Assembly: GCF_016901835.1 (NCBI RefSeq)
Contig: NZ_JACJKX010000003.1
Span: forward strand, 124,001-188,000
Length of the DNA: 64,000 nucleotides
Direction of reading: 5' to 3'
Source: Parasutterella secunda
GTDB taxonomy: Bacteria; Pseudomonadota; Gammaproteobacteria; Burkholderiales; Burkholderiaceae_F
The position numbers and the translations under genes were made by a program. Of this stretch, positions 43,693 through 51,823 are shown one piece after another (the first letter of the stretch is position 1; the number at the start of each line of letters is the position of its first letter). A model generated the notes under the pieces. The model made no database searches. It saw only the letters and a program-made list of their open reading frames with translations, and was not told where the DNA came from.

Positions 43693-46281
43693 ATGAGACA
43701 AGATAAGTTAACGACAAAATTCCAACAGGCTTTGGCTGACGCCCAATCCATTGCACTGGCTAACGACAACCAAATCATGGAAGACATCCATTTGCTGAGC
43801 GCCTTTTTGCGCGATGAAGACGGGTCGACCAAGTCGTTGTTGCAAAGAGCAGGCGTTTCGGTACAAAAGCTCACTCAGGAAGTTGAAGATACGATTCGCC
43901 GTTTGCCGAAAGTAAGCGGTTCTGCCGGTGACATCCAACCCGGACGTGACCTGATTAATTGGCTGAACCTCACTGAAAAAGAAGCGATGGCGCATGGTGA
44001 CGAGTACATCTCCGTGGACATGGCGATGTTAGCCTTAACGCAGGCGCAAGGCGAGGCTGCCCGGATTGCCAAGCGCTGCGGTCTGACCCGCAAGGCACTC
44101 GAAGCCTGTATCGCTGAAGTGCGAGGCGGTGACTCGGCAGATAACCCCGATGCCGAAAATCAACGTGAAGCTTTAAAGAAATACACGATTGATTTAACCG
44201 CTAAGGCTCGTGAAGGCAAACTCGACCCTGTGATCGGCCGTGACGATGAAATTCGTCGTGCAATGCAGATTCTGCAGCGCAGAACGAAGAATAATCCTGT
44301 GCTGATCGGTGAACCGGGTGTCGGTAAGACGGCTGTGGTGGAAGGCCTCGCTCAGCGTATCGTCAACGGGGAAGTGCCTGATACGCTTAAAAACAAACGT
44401 ATTTTGAGCTTGGATATGGCTGGCCTCATTGCCGGCGCCAAGTATCGCGGTGAGTTTGAAGAGCGTCTGAAGAAGCTTTTAAAAGAAGTCACTCGTGCAA
44501 ACGGCCAGATTATTCTCTTTATTGATGAACTGCATACCGTAGTCGGCGCCGGTAAAACCGAAGGCTCCATGGATGCAGGCAACATGCTAAAACCGGCTTT
44601 GGCCCGTGGTGAGTTGCATGTCATCGGCGCAACGACTTTGGATGAGTACCGCAAATACGTTGAAAAAGACGCCGCTCTTGAACGTCGTTTCCAAAAAGTG
44701 ATGGTCGATGAACCGAGCGTTGAAGACACCATCGCTATTTTGCGTGGATTGCAGGAAAAGTACGAAGCCCACCATGGCGTTGAAATTACTGACCCGGCCA
44801 TTGTGACGGCAGCAGAATTGTCGCACCGCTACATTACGGACCGGTTCTTGCCCGATAAGGCTATTGACCTTATTGATGAAGCAGCCGCCCGTGTGAAGAT
44901 GGAAATTGATTCCAAGCCCGAAGAGTTGGATAAGCTTGATCGCCGAATTATTCAATTAAAGATTGAACGCGAGGCGATGAAGAAAGAAACCGATGAGGCG
45001 AGTAAAAAACGCCTGGCTGCCATTGAAGATGAAATTTCCGATCTCACAAAGCAATATGCAGACTTAGAAGAGATCTGGAAGAAGGAAAAGGTTGAAGCAT
45101 TGGAAGCCAAGAGGGCTCGTGACGATATCGATAAGACTCGCCACCAGATGGAAGAGTATCGTCGTCAGGGGCAGTTTGAAAAGTTGGCTGAGCTCCAATA
45201 CGGCGTGTTGCCCAAGCTTGAGGAGAAACTTCGTAAGGAAGAATCCAAGAAAGAAGAAGCTAAGCCGAAACTCTTGCGTACAAGCGTCGGTGCTGAGGAA
45301 ATTGCCGAAGTCGTCTCTCGTGCAACCGGCATTCCTGTTTCCAAGATGATGGAAGGGGAGCGTCAGAAGCTTTTACACATGGGTGAAGCGCTTGAGCGTC
45401 GAGTGGTCGGTCAACCCGAAGCGGTTAAAGCGGTGGTTGAAACCATTTTGCGCTCCAGAGCAGGTCTATCGGATCCGAATCGTCCCTACGGTTCCTTCCT
45501 CTTTTTAGGACCTACGGGTGTCGGTAAGACTGAATTGACCAAAGCCTTGGCTGAATTCCTCTTTGATACGGAAGATGCCATGATCCGTATTGATATGAGT
45601 GAGTTCATGGAAAAGCACTCGGTGGCTCGTTTGATCGGTGCACCTCCGGGATATGTGGGCTATGAGGAAGGCGGCTACTTGACAGAGGCCGTTCGCCGTA
45701 AACCCTACAGCGTCATTTTGCTCGATGAGGTGGAAAAGGCACACCCTGATGTGTTCAATGTCCTTTTGCAAGTGCTCGATGACGGTCGTATGACCGACGG
45801 TCAGGGACGTACGGTGGACTTTAAGAACACGGTGATCATCATGACGAGTAACCTCGGCTCGCACGAGATTCAGTCTTTGGTCGGGTCCGATAAAGATACG
45901 ATTCGTCAGGCTGTGATGGGCCAGGTGCGGGAACATTTCCGTCCTGAGTTCGTCAACCGTATTGATGAAATCGTGGTCTTTAACGCTTTGGGTGAATCGG
46001 TGATTAAGGATATTGCTAAGATCCAGTTGAAGAAACTCGCCGATCGTGTGTCTGCTCAAGGTATCACGATGTTGGTGACCGATGAGGCTTTAACGGAAGT
46101 CGCCAAAGTGGGCTTTGATCCGCTCTATGGTGCAAGACCCTTAAAGCGTGCGATCCAGGATCACATTGAAAACGCTTTGTCGCGTCTGCTTCTTGCCGGA
46201 AACGTCAAGCCAGGCGATACGGTAACCGTGAGTGCCAAGGGCGATGAATTCACGTTCGATGTGAGTGCAACGCAAGCTTAA
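43693..46281 (+). CDS. clpB: ClpB disaggregase (Hsp100)
   Basis: 862 residues. An N-terminal double-repeat domain (about 1-145) is followed by AAA+ module 1 with Walker A GEPGVGKT, the coiled-coil middle domain (about 405-525, rich in E, K, R), AAA+ module 2 with GPTGVGKT, and the C-terminal domain. ClpB pulls aggregated proteins apart together with DnaK. A heat-shock promoter lies directly upstream and an intrinsic terminator downstream; it stands alone. AAGGAT precedes the ATG. Confidence 0.96.
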   Translation: MRQDKLTTKFQQALADAQSIALANDNQIMEDIHLLSAFLRDEDGSTKSLLQRAGVSVQKLTQEVEDTIRRLPKVSGSAGDIQPGRDLINWLNLTEKEAMAHGDEYISVDMAMLALTQAQGEAARIAKRCGLTRKALEACIAEVRGGDSADNPDAENQREALKKYTIDLTAKAREGKLDPVIGRDDEIRRAMQILQRRTKNNPVLIGEPGVGKTAVVEGLAQRIVNGEVPDTLKNKRILSLDMAGLIAGAKYRGEFEERLKKLLKEVTRANGQIILFIDELHTVVGAGKTEGSMDAGNMLKPALARGELHVIGATTLDEYRKYVEKDAALERRFQKVMVDEPSVEDTIAILRGLQEKYEAHHGVEITDPAIVTAAELSHRYITDRFLPDKAIDLIDEAAARVKMEIDSKPEELDKLDRRIIQLKIEREAMKKETDEASKKRLAAIEDEISDLTKQYADLEEIWKKEKVEALEAKRARDDIDKTRHQMEEYRRQGQFEKLAELQYGVLPKLEEKLRKEESKKEEAKPKLLRTSVGAEEIAEVVSRATGIPVSKMMEGERQKLLHMGEALERRVVGQPEAVKAVVETILRSRAGLSDPNRPYGSFLFLGPTGVGKTELTKALAEFLFDTEDAMIRIDMSEFMEKHSVARLIGAPPGYVGYEEGGYLTEAVRRKPYSVILLDEVEKAHPDVFNVLLQVLDDGRMTDGQGRTVDFKNTVIIMTSNLGSHEIQSLVGSDKDTIRQAVMGQVREHFRPEFVNRIDEIVVFNALGESVIKDIAKIQLKKLADRVSAQGITMLVTDEALTEVAKVGFDPLYGARPLKRAIQDHIENALSRLLLAGNVKPGDTVTVSAKGDEFTFDVSATQA

Positions 46282-46308
46282 TTTGCACTGAGATACTCTA
46301 AAGTACTT

Positions 46309-46346
46309 AAAAAAAGGCCCGAAAATAAAAATTCGGGCCTTTTTTC
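46309..46346 (+). terminator. Terminator of clpB
   Basis: AGGCCCGAA and TTCGGGCCT (46315-46323, 46332-46340) with an eight-base loop, followed by a run of T. Confidence 0.88.
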
Positions 46347-46359
46347 ATTTCTGTAACTA

Positions 46360-46388
46360 TTTACAACTGTCACTTTTTGAGGTTAAAT
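46360..46388 (+). promoter_or_regulatory. Promoter of the riboswitch transcript
   Basis: -35 TTTACA (46360-46365) and -10 TTAAAT (46383-46388) with a 17-bp spacer. The start of transcription would fall near 46395, just ahead of the first riboswitch stem. Confidence 0.55.
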
Positions 46389-46399
46389 TCATTTCAAAG

Positions 46400-46565
46400 T
46401 TGATAGAGGCGCGACGCGAAAGAGTATCGGGCATGAGGGGACACCCAATGAGAGCTCGAGAAAGGTCAAGTCGCCGAAACGGTGATTTCGGTAGGAATCA
46501 TCAGTTGGGCATGGGAAGAACATTTCCATGACTCCCGCTCCCTAAAGGAGTGGAGGAGCTATCGA
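46400..46565 (+). ncRNA. Lysine riboswitch (L box) aptamer
   Basis: About 166 nt matching the L-box core as recalled from E. coli lysC: AGAGGCGCG near the 5' end, then GAAAGAGTA, then GTCGCCGAAACGGTGATT, then CATCAGTTGGGCATGGG with a short hairpin, and GTGGAGGAGC before the closing stem. The outer helix pairs TTGATAG (46400-46406) with CTATCGA (46559-46565), seven pairs including one G-U. An intrinsic terminator follows. L boxes turn off lysine synthesis or transport genes when lysine is bound. The genes downstream are an APC permease and an amidohydrolase. Confidence 0.85.
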
Positions 46566-46601
46566 TCGCAAACGGCCGTTATCTTTTTGATTGACAAAAG
46601 C

Positions 46602-46632
46602 AAGGTTGCATCGATGGATGCAACTTTTTTTT
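46602..46632 (+). terminator. Riboswitch expression-platform terminator
   Basis: GTTGCATC and GATGCAAC (46605-46612, 46617-46624) with a four-base loop, followed by eight T. ATCGAT in the 3' strand of the aptamer closing stem is complementary to ATCGAT in this hairpin, so the two could be alternative pairings. Confidence 0.8.
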
Positions 46633-46670
46633 ATAGCTTTTTCAATTGATTTTTTATAAGGAATAAAAAG

Positions 46671-48077
46671 ATGACGACACGTTCAGTGGCCAGTCACCTG
46701 CAAAGTGAGAAGACCGAAATGCGTCGTGATGTCACGCTTTTCGGTGGTATTTCGGTTTTGGCAGGTATCATGATCGGCTCCGGTATTTTCTACATCGGCG
46801 CCATTGTCTTGCAGCGCGCGGGCATGAGCCCGGGCTTGTCCCTTCTCGTTTGGTTAATTGGCGGTTTAGTCACACTTTTGAGCGGTATCTGTTTTGCTGA
46901 ATTGGGAGCCATGATCCCGAAGGCGGGTGGCTATTACGTTTATCTGCGCGAGGCCTATGGCGAGCGTATCGCCTTTATGTGCGGTTTCGGCAATTTTTGT
47001 TTGTCTAACCCCGGATCCATTGCGGCCTTGGCCGTTGCCTTTGCTGCGGCTTTAAATTCCATTTGGGCTATTGACCCGATTACTCAAAAGGTCATTGCTA
47101 TTTCGACTGTGCTGTTGCTCACATTGATCAACATCCGCGGGGTGGGCATCGGTAGCCGTTTGGGCAATGTCTTCATGGTGCTGAAGATGTTGCCGATCCT
47201 TCTTATCCTCTTTGCCGGTTTGCTTTTGGGTGAAGAGTCGCCTGACCTCTTTATGTATCCGGGTGAGCTGCCCTCGATCTCAACGATCCTGTCGATGATC
47301 GGTTTTGCGGTGATTGCGACCTTGTGGGCTTATGAGGGCTGGACCAACCTCAATAACATTGCCGAAGAAATCAAGAATCCGAAGAGAAACATCCCCTTGG
47401 CATTGATCTTGGCCATTGTAGGCGTAGCTCTTTTGTATGTCCTTTTCAATTACGCTATTTTCCGTGTTGTGCCTTACGGTAAGATCGTTGAAATGGTCAA
47501 TTCTGGTAACTATTATCTTGGTACCGAAGCGGCCAATATGCTCTTTGGTAGCGCAGGCTTATATATCGTCGGTGCGGCCATGATTTTGGCAATCTTCAGC
47601 TCTCTTAACGGCTGTGTATTGGCTTTCCCGCGCATGACTTACGCTATGGCCCGTGACGGTGCGTTCTTTAAGCCCTTTGCCAAGCTTCACCCGACGTATC
47701 GCACGCCGATGAACGCTCAGCTTGCCTCTGCTGCATTGGCTATTGTCTTGATTCTTTCGCGTACTTTGGGTGAGTTAACCAGCCTTGTGGCCTTGTGCGG
47801 CATGATTTTCCACGGCATGACCTTCTTTGCTGTGATTGTGTTGCGTCGCAAGTATCCGGACTTGGAACGTCCGTACCGTGTGTGGTTCTACCCGCTGCCG
47901 ATTTTGATTATTTGCGCTGTGATGATCGGCTTAATCATTAACACGATCGGTAATGATCCGATCACGGTGGTATTGGGTTTCGTGGTGCCGTTGTTGGGCT
48001 TAGCCATCTATGAAGTTATGTTCCGTAAGCAACATGACGCTCAAGTCGCTGCTCAAGCTCGTGAAGATGGAGAATAA
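46671..48077 (+). CDS. APC-superfamily amino acid permease, LAT-like
   Basis: 468 residues with twelve hydrophobic segments. The substrate-binding GSGIF motif is in helix 1, and the WAYEGWTNLNNIAEEIKNPKRNIP block after helix 5 is typical of the L-type/SteT group. The lysine riboswitch ahead predicts that its substrate is lysine or a related compound, or that it exchanges lysine. AAGGA lies eight to nine bases before the ATG. The downstream amidohydrolase starts two bases after the stop. Confidence 0.85.
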   Translation: MTTRSVASHLQSEKTEMRRDVTLFGGISVLAGIMIGSGIFYIGAIVLQRAGMSPGLSLLVWLIGGLVTLLSGICFAELGAMIPKAGGYYVYLREAYGERIAFMCGFGNFCLSNPGSIAALAVAFAAALNSIWAIDPITQKVIAISTVLLLTLINIRGVGIGSRLGNVFMVLKMLPILLILFAGLLLGEESPDLFMYPGELPSISTILSMIGFAVIATLWAYEGWTNLNNIAEEIKNPKRNIPLALILAIVGVALLYVLFNYAIFRVVPYGKIVEMVNSGNYYLGTEAANMLFGSAGLYIVGAAMILAIFSSLNGCVLAFPRMTYAMARDGAFFKPFAKLHPTYRTPMNAQLASAALAIVLILSRTLGELTSLVALCGMIFHGMTFFAVIVLRRKYPDLERPYRVWFYPLPILIICAVMIGLIINTIGNDPITVVLGFVVPLLGLAIYEVMFRKQHDAQVAAQAREDGE

Positions 48078-48079
48078 GC

Positions 48080-49684
48080 ATGTCAACTTTGATTTATAAC
48101 GCCAATATTTATGTTGAACGCGGCGTCTTTGCTCAAGCACTTTTAATCGGTGATGACGGCAAGATTGCGGCAGTGGGTACCGAAGAGGAAGTTCGTGCGG
48201 CCAGTAACGGTCAAGAAACTCAATTCGATGCTCAAGGTAAAACTATTGTCCCGGGTTTTAACGATTCACATCAACACTTATTTAATACGGGTATTGCTCT
48301 TGCGGCCGTGCGTCTTCAAGGAGTGACTTCGATTGCCGAAGTCATTGAACGCTCCCGCCGCTACATTGAGGAAAATCATCCTCAACCCGGTGAAGTGATC
48401 CATGGCATGGGGTGGAATCAGGACTATTTCACCGATGAGCATCGTCTGCTCACACGTCATGACTTGGATAAGATTTCCACCGAATACCCGATCATTTTCG
48501 ATCGTGCCTGTGGTCACATCCTGACCTGCAACACGAAAGCCTTGGAAATGGCCGGTATTACGACTGAGACAGTGCCCAATGCGGGGGGCGCCATTGACCA
48601 GGAAAACGGTGAATTAACCGGTGTTGTTCGTGAAAATGCACGCTCTCAAGTGCGCTGCCTGATGAGTGAGCGTTCTCTCGAGACCAAAAAGCGTCTGCTC
48701 CGCACTGCAATCAAGCACGCCAATGAAACGGGGGTTACCTCAGTTCAAACCTGTGACGTTCGTCTAGGAGACTGGGAGTCGACCTTGCAGGCCTATAACG
48801 AAGTACTGGCCGAAACACCGACCCTTCGTGCCTATCATCAATTCAGTTTCATGGAACCGAAGGGCTTCCAAGCTTTCTTGGATAAGGGCTATCGCACGGG
48901 TACCGGCAATGACTTTAACCGCATTGGTCCTTTAAAGCTCTTTGTTGACGGCAGTCTTGGCGCCCGTACGGCTTATATGCGTCAACCTTACGCCGATGAT
49001 CCGTCAACGCGTGGTATTGCCACACTCACCGAAGAAGAGTTGGACACCCTTGTGGGCATGGCTGTGAAGAATAACTGCGGCGTAGCTATCCATGCAATCG
49101 GTGATGCTGCCGTGGAAAACGTACTCAATGCTTACGATAAGGTCTGTGACGGTACTAATCCTCTCCGTTTGGGAATTGTGCACGTGCAGATAACCGATCG
49201 CCCGTTGCTTGAGCGCTTTACCAAGAATGACATTTTGGCCTTGGTGCAGCCGATTTTCCTGCATTACGACACGGGTATTGTCGAAGATCGCGTGGGTAAA
49301 GAGTTGGCTGCGACGAGCTACGCGTTTAAGACTTTGCACGATTTGGGTGTTCATACGAGTTTCGGAACGGATAGTCCTGTCGAAGATATGGATCCGATTC
49401 CCAATCTCTACTGTGCAGTCACGCGTAAGAACCTGCGCGGAGAGCCCGCAGGGGGCTTTCATCCCGAAGAATGCATGGATATCTACGAAGCGGTTGATGC
49501 CTACACGATTGAAAGCGCCTATGCGTCCTTTGATGAAAAAGTGAAGGGACGTCTGATGAAGGGGTATTTAGCCGATTTGGTGGTGCTCAGTGACAATATC
49601 TTCGAAGTACCTTCAGATGATATTCTTAAGATCAAGGTCGATGCTACGATGGTTAACGGACAATTTGTCTATCAACGCCACTAA
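48080..49684 (+). CDS. YtcJ-like amidohydrolase (metal-dependent)
   Basis: 534 residues of the amidohydrolase superfamily, YtcJ/COG1574 group. Metal-site motifs are GFNDSHQHL (helped by FVDGSLGA), HAIGDAAVE and FGTDSPVEDMD. Family members hydrolyse amide or ring bonds on small molecules. It lies two bases behind the permease gene with its ribosome site in that gene's last codons, so both answer to the lysine riboswitch. The substrate could be a lysine derivative that releases lysine after uptake; that is inference. Confidence 0.85.
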   Translation: MSTLIYNANIYVERGVFAQALLIGDDGKIAAVGTEEEVRAASNGQETQFDAQGKTIVPGFNDSHQHLFNTGIALAAVRLQGVTSIAEVIERSRRYIEENHPQPGEVIHGMGWNQDYFTDEHRLLTRHDLDKISTEYPIIFDRACGHILTCNTKALEMAGITTETVPNAGGAIDQENGELTGVVRENARSQVRCLMSERSLETKKRLLRTAIKHANETGVTSVQTCDVRLGDWESTLQAYNEVLAETPTLRAYHQFSFMEPKGFQAFLDKGYRTGTGNDFNRIGPLKLFVDGSLGARTAYMRQPYADDPSTRGIATLTEEELDTLVGMAVKNNCGVAIHAIGDAAVENVLNAYDKVCDGTNPLRLGIVHVQITDRPLLERFTKNDILALVQPIFLHYDTGIVEDRVGKELAATSYAFKTLHDLGVHTSFGTDSPVEDMDPIPNLYCAVTRKNLRGEPAGGFHPEECMDIYEAVDAYTIESAYASFDEKVKGRLMKGYLADLVVLSDNIFEVPSDDILKIKVDATMVNGQFVYQRH

Positions 49685-49708
49685 AGTCATCGAAAAACTT
49701 TAAAGGAG

Positions 49709-49741
49709 AAAAGAGCTCGCTGCACCGGCGGGCTCTTTTCA
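49709..49741 (+). terminator. Terminator of the permease-amidohydrolase operon
   Basis: AAAAGAGCTCGC and GCGGGCTCTTTT (49709-49720, 49728-49739) with one G-U pair and a seven-base loop. Confidence 0.85.
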
Positions 49742-49816
49742 TTATTAGGTGTAAAGCTCCGTATAGCGACTGAAACAATATCGACGTGTTAGAAGTCAAT
49801 ACAGGACTATTGAAAG

Positions 49817-49834
49817 GCATCAGATCATTGATGC
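49817..49834. promoter_or_regulatory. Short inverted repeat upstream of the cupin gene
   Basis: GCATCA and TGATGC separated by six bases, 135 bp before the cupin ATG. It may be an operator; no consensus could be assigned. Confidence 0.3.
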
Positions 49835-49968
49835 AAACAGTGATTATTCTGGCGATTGTAATCCGAGTCTGGGATTTTTTTGCAAGAATATGCGAATTTT
49901 AAGGGAGCTGCCTCATGTTCTTTCAGTCAAAATAAATATAAGAAATTCAATCACTTGGAGGATGTATC

Positions 49969-50451
49969 ATGTTGGCTAAAAAGTCTCTTATTGCTGTTTT
50001 GGCAATTTTGTCTGTGGCTGCAGGTTCTGCATTTGCTCAAACCAAAGCACCGATTGATACGGTCTTTGCTCAAGGCGAACCTAATCCTTACGGCAAATAT
50101 TTCACCGGTCAGTCCTATCTGACAATGTTGTCGGAAAATGACTCAACCTTTAACGCCCCCATCGGGAACGTCACGTTTGAACCGAAATCGAGAACTTTCT
50201 GGCACAAACATACTGGCGGTCAGATCCTTTTGGTGATTTCCGGTGAAGGCCGCTACCAGGAACGAGGTCAAAAGGTTCGCATCATTAAGAAAGGTGATGT
50301 GGTGAGAATTGCTCCTAATGTTGAACATTGGCACGGTGCCGGAATCAATACCTGGATGACGCACATTTCAGTCGAAACCAATGTTCCCAACAACAAGAGT
50401 GAGTGGTTGGAACCGGTGAGCGACAAGGATTTTGCCTCTGAAGCTCAATAA
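49969..50451 (+). CDS. Secreted cupin-domain protein
   Basis: 160 residues. A signal peptide (MLAKKSLIAVLAILSVAAGSAFA) is followed by a cupin barrel with metal-binding motif 1 FWHKHTGGQILLVISGEG and motif 2 GDVVRIAPNVEHWHGA. Periplasmic cupins of this kind are common in gut betaproteobacteria, and their role is unknown. A GGAGG site precedes the ATG. Confidence 0.85.
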   Translation: MLAKKSLIAVLAILSVAAGSAFAQTKAPIDTVFAQGEPNPYGKYFTGQSYLTMLSENDSTFNAPIGNVTFEPKSRTFWHKHTGGQILLVISGEGRYQERGQKVRIIKKGDVVRIAPNVEHWHGAGINTWMTHISVETNVPNNKSEWLEPVSDKDFASEAQ

Positions 50452-50470
50452 CCGAAAAAGCTTTCGTCGT

Positions 50471-50495
50471 AAAAGCGCCCGAATCGGGCGCTTTT
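50471..50495. terminator. Bidirectional terminator after the cupin gene
   Basis: AAAAGCGCCCGA and TCGGGCGCTTTT nearly abut, with pairing of AAAAGCGCCC and GGGCGCTTTT around a five-base loop. It serves the cupin gene on plus and the convergent gene that ends at 50500 on minus. Confidence 0.8.
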
Positions 50496-50499
50496 GCTG

Positions 50500-51810
50500 T
50501 CAGTTGAGCTGGTAAAGACTTGGCGTGACGTAAGAAACGTCCTCTCGAATAAAGGGTTCGTAGAGCTTTCCATCGAAGGCCGGGTAGCGCACTTCCTCAT
50601 CCTCATCTTCGAGCATAAAAGTGGGATTACTCAAAAGGCGCACTTGATCTAAATCGAATTTGTGATACATCAAAGCGGCCTCAAGACAGTCCAGAACGGC
50701 TTCAGGGTCGTCAAAAAAGACAGGCCAACCGAGTCCTTGATAGACCTTGGAGTTTTCTCCTTTAAGGCTGATCCCGATTCGAAATTCAGCCATTCTCGCT
50801 TCACCGGGTCCGGCCGGTTCATAAAAGGGCGCAACCGTAACTTGTAAGTCTTTAATGGCAAAATTGTCCGTTTGTTTGAGTTTTTCCAACGCTTCCTTGA
50901 GAGAAAATTGGCGAAACAGGCGGCCGGCTTCCATCATAGAACCCGTGCAGGGGAGCATGAAACTCGAATTGTAGTCGCTCGGGTTATCGACTTTTTGGAG
51001 ATACTTGGTAAATTCAGCCGACGGACTCATCAAGAATTCCATGTGTGTGACCGGATAATGTTCGGAGAAAATGCGCTTTAAACTGAAGACCAGATTTTTT
51101 TGCATTTTCTTCAGACTCACCTCGGGAACAAAAGTGCTCAACGGCAACAGTTTGATCGGCGTGCTCACGATAATCGGAATCAGTCGGATATCGGCAACAA
51201 GTTCGGTCATCTCTTCCCGCGTTTCATCCGAATCCAGGAACCGGCAGATACCCGGTTTACTCTTAGCGACCCACTGTTTGAGGTAGCGTTGCATTTCAAA
51301 GGGGCGCATCGCAAACGTGTCGGTATTAACCATATCGCGATTGACTCGGATTTGAAAGTCCGGTGTGAAAAGACCTTTGAGGAAATGATGAATTTTTTCC
51401 AAAGCTTCTTGCGGCACTTCACCGAACGGTAACCCGTATGCACTCGAGGTCATAAAGGGAATCACCAGGAGCGAATGTGTGTATTTATCGTCTGCAGTAT
51501 TGCAGGCCACGCATTCAAAAAAGAAAGTCCATCGCATCAAGTTGGCAAATTCATAATCATCCGCCTCGAGCTTTTGAATGACAGGCGTGATGAAATCACC
51601 TTCGAGCTGAGAATAGGCCTTGGTTGTTGCTACCTGCAACTTTGTGTAGAGGGGGTACTTCTTGTCGATGGATTTGGCCGAGTCGGCCTTTTTGATCAGT
51701 TTGACCAACTCATCGACTGTTTTATTGAAAAAGTTGCTGTCAGTCACTTTGTATTTTGTATTGAGGAGAAAGGAAGAGGGCAAGTCTTTAAGCTTTGCCC
51801 TCATTTTCAT
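50500..51810 (-). CDS. Unrecognised protein cotranscribed with rne
   Basis: 436 residues, no signal peptide or membrane segment, mixed helical and sheet composition, with an acidic region near the C-terminus (LEDEDEEVRY). I do not recognise a domain. Notable conserved-looking blocks are ACNTADDKYTHSLLVIPFM, FQIRVNRDMVNTDTF and SSFMLPCTGSMMEAG. It starts 13 bp after the rne stop on the same strand, so it is likely in the rne transcript and might act with RNA decay. The ATG at 51808-51810 is followed by a second in-frame ATG two codons later; no strong ribosome site is seen. Confidence 0.7.
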   Translation of the reverse strand: MKMRAKLKDLPSSFLLNTKYKVTDSNFFNKTVDELVKLIKKADSAKSIDKKYPLYTKLQVATTKAYSQLEGDFITPVIQKLEADDYEFANLMRWTFFFECVACNTADDKYTHSLLVIPFMTSSAYGLPFGEVPQEALEKIHHFLKGLFTPDFQIRVNRDMVNTDTFAMRPFEMQRYLKQWVAKSKPGICRFLDSDETREEMTELVADIRLIPIIVSTPIKLLPLSTFVPEVSLKKMQKNLVFSLKRIFSEHYPVTHMEFLMSPSAEFTKYLQKVDNPSDYNSSFMLPCTGSMMEAGRLFRQFSLKEALEKLKQTDNFAIKDLQVTVAPFYEPAGPGEARMAEFRIGISLKGENSKVYQGLGWPVFFDDPEAVLDCLEAALMYHKFDLDQVRLLSNPTFMLEDEDEEVRYPAFDGKLYEPFIREDVSYVTPSLYQLN

Positions 51811-51823
51811 TCAACTAATGAAA

